From positions 80,115,488 to 80,179,487 of the forward strand of contig CM055271.1 of NCBI GenBank assembly GCA_029237695.1: 64,000 bases of DNA, read 5' to 3'. A model generated the notes under the pieces. That model did not search any database and had not been told where the DNA came from. It saw nothing but the letters and a program-made list of their open reading frames with translations. Shown here in pieces: positions 23,532-37,312 of this stretch. The stretch's first letter is position 1; every line of letters starts with the position of its first letter. A program made the translations under genes and the position numbers. This stretch comes from Conchocele bisecta. Taxonomy: Eukaryota; Mollusca; Bivalvia; Lucinida; Thyasiridae.

Positions 23532-26454
23532 ACATTCATTCGCTGCACACCTGTTTCCCAACATCATACCACAATATACGATCAAGATATCCATGATACA
23601 GTGACACCTCTATAAACCGGACACCCTGGGAGGTCCAGCTTATAGACGTTTCACTGTAATCAGTTATTTAATCATTCTGAGCCATAGCTGTGTGCTACAT
23701 GCGATCACAAACAAACGTTATCACCTGAGATAAATGAGCAAGAAACTCATCAAAAATAAGATTGGTGATTTTTCTTGGTGTCTGGTCTAGAGAGGTTCCA
23801 CTGTAATTGCAAACATAATCACGTCCTGATGCATAGCAAGCGCAACTCATGGTATTACAGTAGCCGACTTCACGAAAATTGCTAAGCATACTTATCTAGC
23901 TAAACATTCTTTGAGGAAGTAATCATTTATTTCTCCCGAAATGCATTTGTTCATATAGAACCAACGACTGCATATATTTGATGAGTAAAAGTATTCAGAA
24001 TAATTATACTGAATGTATTTAGTACATTCAATATAATAAAAATTATTAAACTTTTCCTGTAATCGAAAATTTCTCCCTCAAAGTGTACTTAGCAAGATAA
24101 GTATACTTTGCAATTTTGGTGAAATCGGCTACTGGGCAGGAACCACGATTTCAAAAAACAAAATAACAACAACAACAACAACACACATCGACATGTAGAT
24201 ACATGTATGTATATTACAGTCGAACCTCCCCGAACGGCCACCTCTCTACAACAACACCCTCTCTATAACAGCCGCTATTTTACATCACAACTTGATGATT
24301 TCCTCTGTATATCGCCCTTAGACTGCTGAGCTTGAACATTGTCGTCGGCTGTTGCTTTTGCCTTCGTTCTCAATAAAAACATGTTTTGACAGCATTTTAG
24401 AATCATTTGCATTGGAAATGATTCTAAAATGTTGCCAAAGCATGTTTTTGATGATAATTATCGAAGAAAATTAATAAACAGCGGACGACAAAATTTAATT
24501 CATCATTAACCTCCCTACAACAGCCACCTCTCTACAACAACCAGTTTTACGTCTTCCCATGGGTGGCTGTTGTAGAGAGGTTGCACTGTACTACTGAAAA
24601 CAAGTTTCCAAGTAATATAATTTAAGTTTACAACCACCCTAATCTAAAGAGGAATACCACGAATAAAAATCATTTTCTTGAAGTAGTTATGTTTTCCCGG
24701 CAACTGTGAAAGACGTGTCGTAGACTAAGACATTGCAACATTCCGGTGCCAGTACGTTCTCATTATGTTTGATAGAATACACGCCAGGGAATGCATCATC
24801 GTCAGTTTCTGCATACTGTACTCGTCATACTTGCCAACTGCCCATATGTTTTACATCAACATATCCTGTTGCACTGCAAGAAATGCTTGGCATTAATGAG
24901 GCTTCCCAATTATATGCAGAGAAATAACCACGTATGTCACGTATCCCGAACAACGTAGAAAGTTCTCGTTTGACGCAAATCGTGAGACTTGACACTATAT
25001 TTAGACACGCATCTGTACCTTCGGATATCTGCGTAATTTCATGAAATACGTTTACAAAATTTACAATATTTTCCGTAAATGAAGTCAGAAGTTAACAACA
25101 TTTTCAGAGTACATGCGGAATCTGAAACTTTTGTCAACTTTTGACTTTATTTATGGGAAATATTGTAAATTGTCTAAACTTATTTAATGAAATTACGCAG
25201 ATGTCCGAAGGTACAAAATCTCGTTGCCTGTCTCAATTATGGAAACGGTTGACCACGTACATGTACAGAACCTATTCTTCCATGCACCATTCTAGGTAAA
25301 TGCCCACTCAGTAGGCACAAAATGTTCTTTATAGGAATTAAATAAGTGTCTAATTGTTTCACTATTCCACCAGTTCTAAATATTACGAGTGGTCGCTATA
25401 CAGATATAATCATTTAGTAATATGTATTTTACTGATAGTGACGCGCGTTGGTATCAGGCTATTTTCAGGCTATGTTATGTTTTAATTATTTATACTAGTC
25501 AAATGCGTCACCTGAAAAAATAATGTTTTCGACTGATTATAAATTATAATAATTACACATCAAAAAATAAATACAGAGTATATATAATAGTAATATTCGT
25601 CAACATTTTAAGGAAATACGGTTATCGCCCCTGATATCAGTGTGGAAAGTTACGTCTGATATCAAATGTATAATAATGCCAATCAATACGTGGGGTATTG
25701 GTGAATGCATGTTTATTTTGCCTGAAAATGTCTGAAAATGTCTGCAAATTCGAAAGTTTTTGAAAAAGGTGAACTTGTTAAAATCAAATAATATGAATGG
25801 AAATGATTCTGAAGTGCTGTCGAAGCATGTTGTATATTATTATAAAGTGCTGTCAAATCATGTTTTTGGTGATAAAAATAATTTTACAGCTATATATATA
25901 CTTTTTATTTCGCTACATTTTGTCCAATATTGATTGTATTGCGAAAAAACTACTTTTTCTAATTTCAGAAGTAGTGAACCGATTTTCAAAATGTAACTTT
26001 TATATTCTTAGTTAGATTATTTCTAAGCTATCTAGCTAGGTTTTAGAATCAATTTAAAAAAAAATCGTTTTTCAACTCCTCCTCTTCACGTCTTTTTTCC
26101 CCATGTTAAATTCCCATAGAGAATTAATTTTTCGCAATAAAATCAATATCTGACCAAATTTCAAGAAATAAAAAGAAGGCTCGTTCTTAAATTTTGAATA
26201 AAATTTATTATTATTAAAATACATATTGTTTTTGCATTGTTTATGTGGCCGTAACATTTGGGCAGGTTTCGTGAAACAGACAGTAGTGAATGTAGTCGTC
26301 TGTGACAGCGGGTTGGTCTTCTAGTCTTTTGGTAATGAAACCGATCGCGTGGGCCGCGTAAGTATAACAAGAGCTGTATGAGAACAGCATAGCTCGACTA
26401 CGAGGGTTGTCGATGTACACATAGCTTGATAAACAAGGGGGCCGCGGCCCGCAT

Positions 26455-27537
26455 AAAAACCTTAACCAAGGTTGACTAAACAACTTAACCAATGGAAATT
26501 AACTAAGTATTTCAAGGTTAAATGTAGGTCAATTTCATATATAGGTCAGGGGTTATTGGTGTACATCACTGCGAGATGAAGTTTTTCAAGTATAGTTACT
26601 GTAGGCCCAGGAGTATTCCATATACAAGCTTGAATAAAAACCTTAACCAAGGGGAAATAACTAAGTAATCCAAGGGTAAAAGCAGATAAAGGTCAAATAT
26701 AGGTCAGGGATTATTGTTGTACATCACTAGCAGATGAAGTTGTCCAAGTATGGTTGCTGTAGGCCCAGGAGTATTCCATATAGAAGCTTGACTATAAACC
26801 TGAAACAAGTTTGAGTACAAACCTTAACCAAGGGGAAATAACTAAGTAATTCAAGGTTAAATGTAGGTCAAGGAAAAATATAGGCCAGGGGTTATTGATG
26901 TACATCCCTATGAGAAAATGTTATCCAAGTATGGTGTCTGTATGCACAATAGTATTCCATCTACAAGCTTGACTAAAAACCTTAAGCAAGGTTGACTAAA
27001 AACCTTAACCAAGGGGAATTAGCTAAGTAGTTCAAGGTTAAATGCAGGTCAAGGTCAAATATAGGTCAGGGGTTGTTGATGTACATCACTAGGAGATGAA
27101 GTTGTCCAATTATGGTTGGTGTAGGGCCAGGAGTATTCCATCTACAAGCTTGACTAAAAACCTTAACCAAGGTTGACTAAAAACTTTAACCAAGGGGAAT
27201 TAACTAAGTAATTAAAGAGGAAATGTAGGTGAAGGTCAAATATAGATCAGGGGTTATTGATGTATATCCCTATGGAAAAAGGTTGTCCAAGTATGGTGTC
27301 TGTCTGCACAATAGTATTCCTTCTACAAGCTTGACTAAAACGATTAACCAAGGTTGACTAAAAACCTTAACCAAGGGGAATTAACTAAGTAATTCAAGAT
27401 TAAATGTAGGTCAATGTCAAATATAGGTCAGGTGTTGTTGATGTACATCAATAGGAGATGAAGTTGTCCAAGTATGGTGGGTGTAGGGCCAGGAGTATTC
27501 CATATACAAGCTTGACTAAAAACCTTAACCAAGGCGT

Positions 27538-27573
<36 letters not shown>
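26455..27573. repeat. Tandem repeat of about 155-185 bp, right-arm copy
   Basis: Reverse-complement counterpart of 18016-19225 (AAAAACCTTAACCAAGG, GTATTCCATCTACAAGCTTG), about six units. It ends in (GCCGAC)n at 27537-27573, which is longer than the left-arm tract. Confidence 0.85.
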
Positions 27574-27575
<2 letters not shown>

Positions 27576-28849
27576 GGTGATTACATAAGCTCTAACTATT
27601 CTTCGAATAGTCGAGCTTAAAAACGAGTATTAAATGATGAAAATGTGATTATCATACAATTTAAAATATATTTATATGTAGTCAAACTATTATTTAATAT
27701 ATCACAATATTCCGTGTGTCCGATATATTCTGATAAAATAGTTAGCACACTAGCAAACCAGCTCCAATGCATGCGTTCCAGCTAACAACACAAACGGCCC
27801 CTTTTCGTGTGTTTAAAATACTGTATTCATCATTATTTAAACTATATGCGATGCAACAATGTACAAAAATACGAGAACCTAGCCCGAGCCATTCTCATTT
27901 CCGGATGCGTTTCGGATTGACATAATGACAGCCCGCGGCTGGATATTAGGCAGGGCCGGTTATATCTGGATTGTTGAATGTCATCCAACCCGGCAGTTAT
28001 TGTTAAAAATGAGGATTTGCCTACTTATATTACAGCCACAGGCAAATCCAGTGTTCTGTAACATATATAGTTTATGAATGGCTCGGTCGGCGTGTTATAC
28101 ATACTTTAAACATCACTGCTGTGGCGCGTATAACGTACTACCGGGAACACAGGGCGGCATTTTGTTTACCATAGTTCACTACATGTATCTGGATTAAATA
28201 AAAATAGATTTATTTTCATTATAAAGTGGTATCTCAGATACATTATGTTCTAGGTGACGCACAGACGAGCATTTATTTGCTTGTGTAAGTAATAAGTTAT
28301 CACTACTGTCTGTTTCACGAAACGTGCCCAAATTGAACGGCTATATAAACAATGCAAAAACATTATTTCTTTAGATAATATTAAATTTTAGCAAAATTTA
28401 AGAATGAGCCTTCTTTTTATTTCACTACATTTGGTCCAATATTGAATTGATTGCAAAAAAGACAATTTCCACATGTTCAATCCCCATAGACATCTTCGCA
28501 GAGTGAAGATGTCTATGGGGATTTAACATGGATAATTTTTTTCTAATTTCAGAAATAGTGGACCGATTTTCAAAATGTAACTTTTGTTTTCTTAGTTAGA
28601 TCATTTCCAATTTACAAGCTATCTAGCTATGTTTCAGAATCAATTTCCAAACTTTTTCGTTTGTCGACTCCTCCTCCAGGTTATCCACCTCTTTTTTCAC
28701 CATGTTAAATTTACCATAGAGAATACTTTGCCGATTGTCGACACCAATAACATGACACGGTTTAGAATGAGAGATCGGTGTGCCCGAGCCTTTGCTGCAC
28801 CATCGCGGTAACCCGTTCCTGAATGTCGATCGGCATCACCCCCTTCCAA

Positions 28850-29215
28850 CCGTCAATGGAACCTGTGAAATAATAGGACATTGTAGATCATACCTGGCCC
28901 AACCGTCAATAGATCTTGTAAACAAACGGAAATTATAGAAGATACCTGACCCAACCGTAAATGGAACCAGTAAACAAACGGACATTCTAGACAATACCTG
29001 GCCCAACCGTCAATGGAACCTGTAAACAAACGGAAAGTATAGACAAAATCTGGCCCAACTGTCAATGGAAACTGTAAACAAACGGACATTCTAGACAATA
29101 CCTGGCCCAACTGTCAATGGAAACTGTAAACAAACGGACATTCTAGACAATACCTGGCCCAACCGTCATTGGAACCTGCAAAAAACGGACATTCTAGACA
29201 ATACCATCATTATTA
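28850..29215. repeat. 52-bp minisatellite, right-arm copy, about 7 units
   Basis: Reverse complement of the 15140-16690 array (AATACCTGGCCCAACCGTCA, AACAAACGGACATTCTAGAC) but with far fewer units. Confidence 0.9.
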
Positions 29216-29425
29216 AATTTTGATAACATTCAAAATTCTCGAAAAAGTATTGTGTTTGCATTGTGTATAGGTTGCACGTGCTAATTGTGTTACATGTAAT
29301 GTCTGTACCAATTCTGACGTAATATGTGTAGTTTTATAGTCAGCGCACACCAAGCGGTCTCACAAGGGATCAACTTCAAGATGATTTCTATGGAGCAATA
29401 TTGAACATTTTATGGTGTCTATATC

Positions 29426-29866
29426 CAAGGTGCATGATCAGGTGGTTACAACAACAACAACAATGGCTGAAAGTGTTGAAAGCGCACCCACTCCAATGTA
29501 AGTATTATTTGATATTTTCCTTAATAGTCAACGGATTTTGATGAAATATAGCGCAGGAAATGCGTCTTCATGGGCTGCATTTGGTGGTCCCGGGATTCCG
29601 GCACATAGTTATGTCGTTTTTGCGAAGAATCGAGTTCCGTGTCAGTAGACACGGAAATCGATTATTCGCAAAAACGACAGATGATTGGGCCAAGTACCGA
29701 GACAACCAAATGCAGCTTAACAAAACGCGTTTGATGGGCCATATCTCATTAAAATCCGTTACATAATAATGACAACATTAAAGAATGCGTACTTTGAATA
29801 GGAGGACTTCTGGAAGTTTCAGTACTTGTTGTTGTTGTTGTTGTAACCACGTGATCATACACCTTG
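29426..29866. mobile_element. Palindromic MITE, CAAGGTG family, copy 4
   Basis: Right-arm partner of 14267-14709, with the same ends, (CAA)n/(TTG)n subterminal tracts and inner ATCGATTATTCGC hairpin. Confidence 0.75.
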
Positions 29867-29969
29867 ATATATAATGTAATTGTTATAACATACGGACTTT
29901 AGTCTATAGAACATAGGAAACAATGCAATACACATTCATATGTTCCGCCGGATGAATACCAATATTAAC

Positions 29970-30690
29970 TAGATGGTCGGCAAATCCGACAAATCCGACA
30001 AATCCTCCCCTATGACGCCTGGATTGAAATTCAAAGTCCTTGATCCTGGGTATTGGCCTAGTATGCTTATTAAGCACAATACATGGTGATAAATGCGTAT
30101 GTGATGTTTCAAGTTGATATCACAAGCGGTCACAGAGATATAGCAATTTGAAAAACTGCAACGTAAAACTTTACAAAAAAAGTATAAAGTCATTTGACCT
30201 TGACCTTGGGCTCCAGGGCCTCTTGGGTAGGGTATACAATACAAATATGGATGGTGATCAATGTGCATATGAAGTTTCAAGTTGACATCCCAAGCAGTCA
30301 CAGAGATATAGCAATTTGAAAACCGTTAACGTAAGCTTTAACACATATTCTAAGTCATTTAACCTTGAGATCAATGCGTATGATGAAGTTTCAAGTTGAT
30401 ATCGCAAGCGGTCACAGAGATATAGCAATTTGAAAACATTTAACGTAAAACTTTAACAAAATGTTTAAAGTTATTTGACCTTGACGTTGGGCTTCTGCGC
30501 AGAATGGGTAGGGTATACAAAGCAAATATGGATGGTGATCAATGTGTATATGATGTTTCAAGTTGATATCCCCAGCACTCACAGAGATATAGCAATTTGA
30601 AAAACGTTTACGTAAAACTCAGACGGCGGGCGCCGGACAAAGCGGTAACTATATGCTCCCCGAATTCTTTTTTCGGGAGCATAATAAAAT
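29970..30690. repeat. About 150-bp tandem block, right-arm copy
   Basis: Reverse complement of 13505-14165, ending with the GCTCCCCGAA...TTCGGGAGC hairpin near 30652-30682. Confidence 0.75.
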
Positions 30691-31574
30691 ATATATGCAA
30701 CAGTTCGAAGAGTACATGCAGTGTTAGAACACTCCGAAAGGCAAATCATGAATCATAAACTTTACTGCTACTGTACATGTGTACATGTGTTATTCAATGG
30801 AAAGAGGTATTATCCTAATGTAAGAACTATAGGAGTACATGTCGTAAATAGAGAATACCAGGCTATCGTCTTTTGATATCAAGTTTATCCGACAAGGCTA
30901 GGAAACGCGTAGGAATTGCGAGGCTTGCCGAGCCTCATAAACTTGATATCAAAAGACGGTAACCTGGTATTTTATATATCAGGTAAGGCTTTATGCTCGG
31001 AAATGACCACATATGACGTCGTTATCTATGCACAGAACGCGGACTTGTTTACGTTGCGTCATTATACTGACGTCATTCGGTAACGTCACGTGACGTCATC
31101 CGATCAATGGAAAGTCATATTTCACTTTGCTGTAACCCAGATGTTTGTGCCTGATACAACAATATGTTATCAGTCAGTATATATTCGGTCAATACAGTGC
31201 AGGTTACCTGCTAAAGTCCTGAATCATCCCATTGACACGTTGGCGAGCTGTGCCTATGTATACATGTATGTGGCTGGGGATTGGGCGTATCGGTTTTGCG
31301 AGCAGTGTAGATCGGGATCAGCATGTGCATCCGCACATTCAGATTAATATAAATAGGATATGCACTGTTCGCCATTCCATCAATGAAACTCACATCATGC
31401 TTCTAACAAGAAATATACAATGTATATCGTTAACAGTCGACAGGAAGATGTTACTTGATTAGGATCTACACGGGTCGTAAATTCTGTAAGCCCCATTTTA
31501 GCAGACACAGCTGCGTTTACAGAGTACATGGGAAATGTTGATGATTACGGAACCTCACAGGGGACATGGATCTT

Positions 31575-31745
31575 TTTTATTAATTCGTTCCCACGAAATC
31601 ACAATTAGTTCCCTCAATTTAACAATTCGTTCCCACGATATAACACGTGGGAACGAATTGTTATTTCGTTGGAACGAATTGTTAAATTGAGGGAACGAAT
31701 TGTTAAATTGAGGGAACGAATTGTTATTTCGTGGGAACGAATTAA
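31575..31745. repeat. Palindromic AATTCGTTCCCACGAA array, right-arm copy
   Basis: Shorter counterpart of 12095-12405; units again switch orientation in the middle (about 31645). Confidence 0.8.
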
Positions 31746-32601
31746 TAACAAAAATAATTATACGTTCCTGCGGGACTCCGTATATGATGGGCTAAGTGAA
31801 TTATATTACGATATTTACACTGTCCATAAATGCATACTGGCAACGCCCATTCAACGTATTGCGTTTATATCCCAGTACAATACATTAGACCCACTTGACG
31901 TCATGTTGTTGATTAGTTAAAGTCCGTTTGACTTCATTAGTTTCCATCGAGGTTGTCAATAACTGCACGCTATTGACCGGCAACGTCGCTGTTCCATGAA
32001 TTGCGACAAACTGAATTAAATCCATATTATTCTTCATTTGAGCGCCATATTTGGTTATTTATCTTTTTGGAACTATCAGAAAATGCAGTGTAAATATAAG
32101 TAATAAAACCATGGGCTGTTGCGTTTACTGTGAGCTAAATACATTTTTTATGTTTAAAATTTGCGCCGGACTCCACGCACTTTAAACATACCAAATGTTA
32201 TATATACCCCAGTAAACTCAACAGCCGATTGTTCTTAATTCTTAATTTCTTAATTAGTTGGCTATAGCGCTCGAAGATTATCGCCTCGTAATTATGCCGA
32301 TGAACAGTGTTGTAACACATATACGAGTATATTTTGTATCTATGAAGATGTGCATTTTTTCACGAAAAATATTTACTAACATTATGATTTAGTCTGTAAA
32401 TGATGTTGAAAGTTACATGTAACGAACTGTTTAGAACCAATGCGGAATGGACAATTTCATCACTTATACAATGTACGTCATTTACATAAATGCAACAGTT
32501 TCTGTAAATAGTTGTTTTGAAAAACCGCACATCGTCTTCGGTACACAATTACACGACTCGTCTCATATGCCGTTATTTGTGGTTTCGGTCACACAAGATA
32601 T

Positions 32602-32918
32602 CAAGGTGCATGGTCACGCGGTTACAACAATAACAACAATGGCTGAAAGTGTTGAAAGCGCGCCCACTCCAAGTAAGTATTATTTGATATTTTATTTAAT
32701 AGGCAACGGATTTTGATGAATAAAAGCGCAGCAAACGCGTCTTCATGAGCTGTATATGGTGGTCAATGGAGTCAATATGCTTTTGATGCGCCATATTTCT
32801 TAAAAATCCGTTACATAATAAGGACAAAATAAAAGAATAGTACGTAGTTTGAATCGGAGGGCTTCTGGAAGTGTCAGTACTTGTTGTTGTTGTTATAACC
32901 ACGTGATCATACACCTTG
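32602..32918. mobile_element. Palindromic MITE, CAAGGTG family, copy 5
   Basis: Right-arm partner of 10852-11235; ends CAAGGTGCATGGTCACGCGG and GTGATCATACACCTTG. Confidence 0.75.
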
Positions 32919-34764
32919 GATATGCATTGAATCAATACAAACCATTGTTAATAAATCCACCGTAATCCTTGTTCGTTTTAAACACCGCTTCGTGCCAGGA
33001 GTAGTTGACGGCGGCATTTCCTTTCATGTTATCAATATCCGTGTGCTCGTCTATCTTGTTAAGTTCGTCTTCCGTTAACGTTTTACCGACAAACTCAGCA
33101 ATTTTCTGTATGGTGGTTTTTTTGTTCTTTAAAATATATATTGTTCTTACATGTTATATAGAGGTTATTGCATTAACAGACAGTAAACATTTGTTGAAGT
33201 TTCCCAAACAAAAATAAATAAAAACGAATGGAAAGCGAAGTGAAAATGATCATAGTGTATAGAAACTGTTATCGTTTGTCCGTATTGTACGTGAAAACGA
33301 TATTTTCGTTTAAACATCCGACTTTCTTACATTTCAGCCAGTAGTTTACAGAAATATTACACCACTCGACATCAGTAATTTACACCACTCGCGTGCTTAC
33401 CATATATGGAGAAATGACGTGTTTCCTTCGGCCAATCAAATTCTCAAACACACCTCCTGAATCGCGAGACAGTCGCCTTCACTACGATTCGCCTCCAGAA
33501 ATTAATTCGCAAACTTCTTGGCCATATTGGCTTGATTTGCTTTGTTTTGTTATAAAGTATCGTGTTTGAAATATAAGAAAACGTTTATTGAACCAGGTAA
33601 GCTGATTATCTTGAAATAATGCCCACGTGATTGGATCCTATCGCTAAGCAACCTCGGTTCGCTACGCTCACTCGTTTGTTTTGCGTAAGGACCCAATATC
33701 TCGTGTATTATTTCACGATAATAAACTTCACAGATTATATGAACGATATTTCCACGCATTTGAACGTATGTCGTTTCTTTCAGCGCATCGTTCTCGCATT
33801 GTCGTTGTTTTTAAATATAAAATGTGTAAACCAACGAAATCATCGTTTTCTAATTATAAAAGCGAAAGCCGTTTGTGTCTATCGTTCGTTTGTCAAACCA
33901 GGAACAGGCAATGAAAACTAGTCAAACCGGTGCGTTGAAAGAAACGACACGCCTTTATATAGTACAAACAATGAAGCTTGTATCTCTACATATTGGTGTT
34001 CAAACCGGTCGTTTTCACTGCGTTTTCCATTCGTTTTCTTTGGGAAACCTTCAACAAATATTTGCTGTAGCTCCAGTAGCCGATTGAACCAGTATCTTAG
34101 TACAGTGGAAACTCTCTAAACCGGACACCCTGTGAGGTCCCCAGGATGTCCGGTTTAGATATGTTCCACTGTAAATCATACATTGGACTATGCCAACGTA
34201 TGCGGCTCTGCTTTGCGACCTTGCGAACAGTCAATATCATCATAAATATACACCAATGAAGCACATAAGAATAATGATACAAATACTGCCTGCGTGTCCG
34301 GTTTAGAGAGGTTCTACTGTAATTCGTACACTTTGAGTAATGTTCAATTCATGCATAACTAGAGCATTTTACATGAGTGATGATTGAATATGATAGTTAT
34401 TAAACGAGTTTACTGATTTAATAAGAAACGAGGCTATGCAATCAGTCAATGAGTTTAATAAATATCATATTAAAGCATCACACATGTTATATTATATGCA
34501 TAGCATAAGCACATTATCATACATTGAAGTTGTACCGGTCACCAAACCTCTTTTCTGTAACAAGTATAATGGTATGGCATGTTCCTCAGATTTTAAACAA
34601 GTATTACTGGGTGCATAATAATATTTAGACAAGCATACATCAGCGGGGGCCAGTTCAATCTGGGTTTTCGGATGCAATATCATTAAATGTCATCCGTAGA
34701 ATATATAAGGCCGTCTGTTGGGGATGGTTAATCAGTGTACAACGTGCTCACTAGTGCTATATAC

Positions 34765-35753
34765 TCTCAATTTGGTTGGTTAGAAGGGTCGCCTTGAATT
34801 TCCGTTTGGTAGTCTGGGAACGGGTGTTTAGGCTAATTCCCCGACACGATCGATTGTGTGTCAGTAAATGTATGATTGCAGAACTACTCCGTTGTTCGTC
34901 TTAGAGAGTTTGCATAAGGTGCAAATTAGATGGTGTTACACAAGCTCATATTCATATTTATTACACTAGTGTATTATGATTTGTATTGCACTCTGTTATT
35001 AAACTGTGAAAGCCCATTTTATGAAATACAAATAAATAATGACAACCGGGTTAAGCGTCCACATGGATAGCCAAAACCTACTTACGTATCCGGTAAAAAC
35101 AAACAAGGCTTTGAAAAAAAAAATTAACATAAATTTAAATTGCCGCTAAATAATAAGAAAACAGTCTTATTAAACTTAGTAAATGTAAATGCATGGACGG
35201 ATTTTATTTTAAATTGTTCATATCAATTATATTCGTTACCTGAATAAATATTATTTATCGATAAAATATGATTATTGCACTTCAAAAAATAAAGAGAGAA
35301 TAAATAGTTGTTTTCCTTAATATTTTAAGGAACTACGGTTATCGCCCCTGGAAATATATTGTTTTTGCAATGTTTTAATATCGTAAAAAGTGGGCACGTT
35401 TACGTAAAACAGACAATAAATAGAGAATATCAGGCTAGGAAACGCGTAGGAATTCCGAGGCTTGCCGAGGAATTCCTACCGTTTCCGAGCCGAGCATGAT
35501 AAACTTGATATCAAAATACACTAGTCTGGTATTTTATTTATCAGGTAACGTACAGAACGGGGACTTGTTTACGTTGCGTCATTATACCGACGTAGTCATC
35601 CGATCAATGGAACGTCAGTTTTCACTTCGTTTTAACCCGGATGTTTGTATCAGGTCGACGCCTGATACAACGATATGTTATCAGTCAGTATGTATTCGGT
35701 CAATACCGGGCATGTTACCTGATAAACAACGTGGACATGGGTTGTACATGTAC
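34765..35753. other. Non-coding stretch next to sulfotransferase copy 1
   Basis: Probable intron 3' of the 35754-35877 exon. It contains a partial MITE (about 35200-35350, ATCGCCCCTGG end) and a palindromic segment at about 35405-35545 (GAGGCTTGCCGAGG, TGATAAACTTGATATC) whose relatives lie at 13230-13340, 30860-30990, 61010-61105 and 62010-62140. No further sulfotransferase exon was found. Confidence 0.5.
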
Positions 35754-35877
35754 CTTGGTCGTTCAGGAATAGGTCCATGTATTCTCGTAGTGACTTGGTC
35801 TGGTCCGAACCGAACCATCTCCACAGCTTGTAATACGACAGTGCACAGGCGTTAGGATTCCTAACCAGATACACGAT
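35754..35877 (-). CDS. Sulfotransferase copy 1, 3'-phosphate-binding exon (124 nt)
   Basis: Internal exon of a cytosolic sulfotransferase. The acceptor is TTTCCATTACAG|ATC and the donor is CAAG|GTACAT. It reads IVYLVRNPNACALSYYKLW and ends MDLFLNDQ. Arg of RNP and the Ser eight residues later are the family's PAPS 3'-phosphate ligands; the usual KD after RNP is NA here. It enters in phase 0, exactly the phase in which the 38402-38501 exon leaves, with a 2.5-kb intron between. The final exons should follow at lower coordinates but were not recognised; the giant inverted repeat begins 1 kb away. Confidence 0.85.
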
Positions 35878-36715
35878 CTGTAATGGAAACACGAACAAGA
35901 GTGGATAATTTCAAAAATTACAGTATTACATAGAGGATATTCCATCGAACATTTTGAATAGAGAACAATAATACACAAATGTGCGTCGGCTTCCGCGTAA
36001 GCAACGAGTGAGCGTAGCGATCGAGTTGCTTGCACGGACGCCGACGGGCACGAGCGTATTATTTCCGCTATTCAAACATGTACAATGGAATATCCTATTT
36101 ATTACACTTCCATGGTGGATATGTATTCATATTTATTCTACTTCTATTTATTTTGTGATTATAATCAATGAATTGTGCTGTGCGTATGAATAGTTACACA
36201 ATGGCGTGTTTACCGCGTTTTGACGTCACGCTGTCTGACGTCAAACGTGACGTCATGTAATCTTTTTGAAATCCAAATTACGCAGCAGTTTCTATGAACT
36301 ACATATATTTGAGTGCATGTTTTGAATGTGTTCAATTACATTAACATTGCAGATGTTCTATTATGTGTTGGCAATTTACCAGTTCTACATTAAAGATAAA
36401 GAGAATAGTAGTGCCGTGAATGGGAAATATATCTGGCAAGGCTTACATGTAAGAAACGGGATGGGCGAGGCTCCGAGCCACGACAGCTATTTTTTTCCCA
36501 TTCACGGCACTAACATACTATTCTATTTAACCCCAGCCGCATCCTCAAAATCGGAGAATCGACTAGTATGACAACCGCACATATGCATACGCAGTGATTA
36601 GGTCGTATTGACAGGATATCAATATAATAATGTTTCACGGCACCGTGTTTCACGGCACATACGCACAGTGTTGACGGGATAATACAATTTATTAAATTTT
36701 GACCTACATGCAATA

Positions 36716-37312
36716 CAGTAGCGCTTTTCTGCTCCTTACTTATTTGTATATACTAATATCGTACACATATCGTAATCGTATAGTATTGGTATAATTAATG
36801 AGCATATCGTATGATCATATAATATTGGTATGTTTGTACCGCATCATCTTATAGTACAGTTTACATTATACAAACGTACTATACGAATATTATACAAACA
36901 TACGATAGCCGGACACAGGGATAGATTAGTAATATTACGCATTTCTGAATATTATGAAAAAAAAACTGCCGAGGCGGACCAAATATTAGGGGCGGACCAA
37001 ATATTAGGGCAAATAGTAGACGGCAACACCGTTAATATATCGTATACATTTACGGTATTCTGGTACATTTATACCGTACACACATCTGGTATGTTTGTAC
37101 GATACAAACGTACCAGAATTATACACGTGTATCAAATCGTATAAACGTACGATTTGAATGGTATATCTATACGATATTGGTTGGTATGTACGGTACAAAC
37201 ATACCGTACGTTTATATTATATGAATATCGTATAGAAAACATATCGTATTGGTATAGTATACGTATAGTATTGGTATAGTATGTATAGTTGACCTGCAGA
37301 AAAGCGCTACTG
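36716..37312. mobile_element. Tc1/mariner-like MITE, CAGTAGCGC family, intact copy
   Basis: TA|CAGTAGCGCTTTTCTGC at one end and GCAGAAAAGCGCTACTG|TA at the other. The interior is almost entirely built of GTAC, CGTA, TATCGTA words with many small nested palindromes. This copy has an uninterrupted ATCGTATAGAAAACATATCG site, which is split by an insertion in the copy at 41274-59227. A third copy lies at 62339-62800. Confidence 0.85.

Larger units (their letters stand above)
23532..34764. repeat. Right arm of the giant inverted repeat (about 11.2 kb)
   Basis: Reverse complement of 9088-23031. Homology ends at about 34764 (GCTATATAC), after which the two sides are unrelated. It contains extra sequence at about 23643-24350 not present next to the gap on the left, and shorter tandem arrays. 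No gene is supported inside it. Confidence 0.85.

Noticed and set aside
22948..23615. Six open frames of about 190-210 residues around 23 kb
   Set aside because: They consist almost entirely of N from the 500-base gap; only the palindromic flanks are translated.
22389..24927. The matching open frames at 22389-22583 (-) and 24733-24927 (+) as a conserved gene
   Set aside because: Their similarity is explained by the inverted repeat arms; there is no domain, and each differs by substitutions typical of the whole arm.
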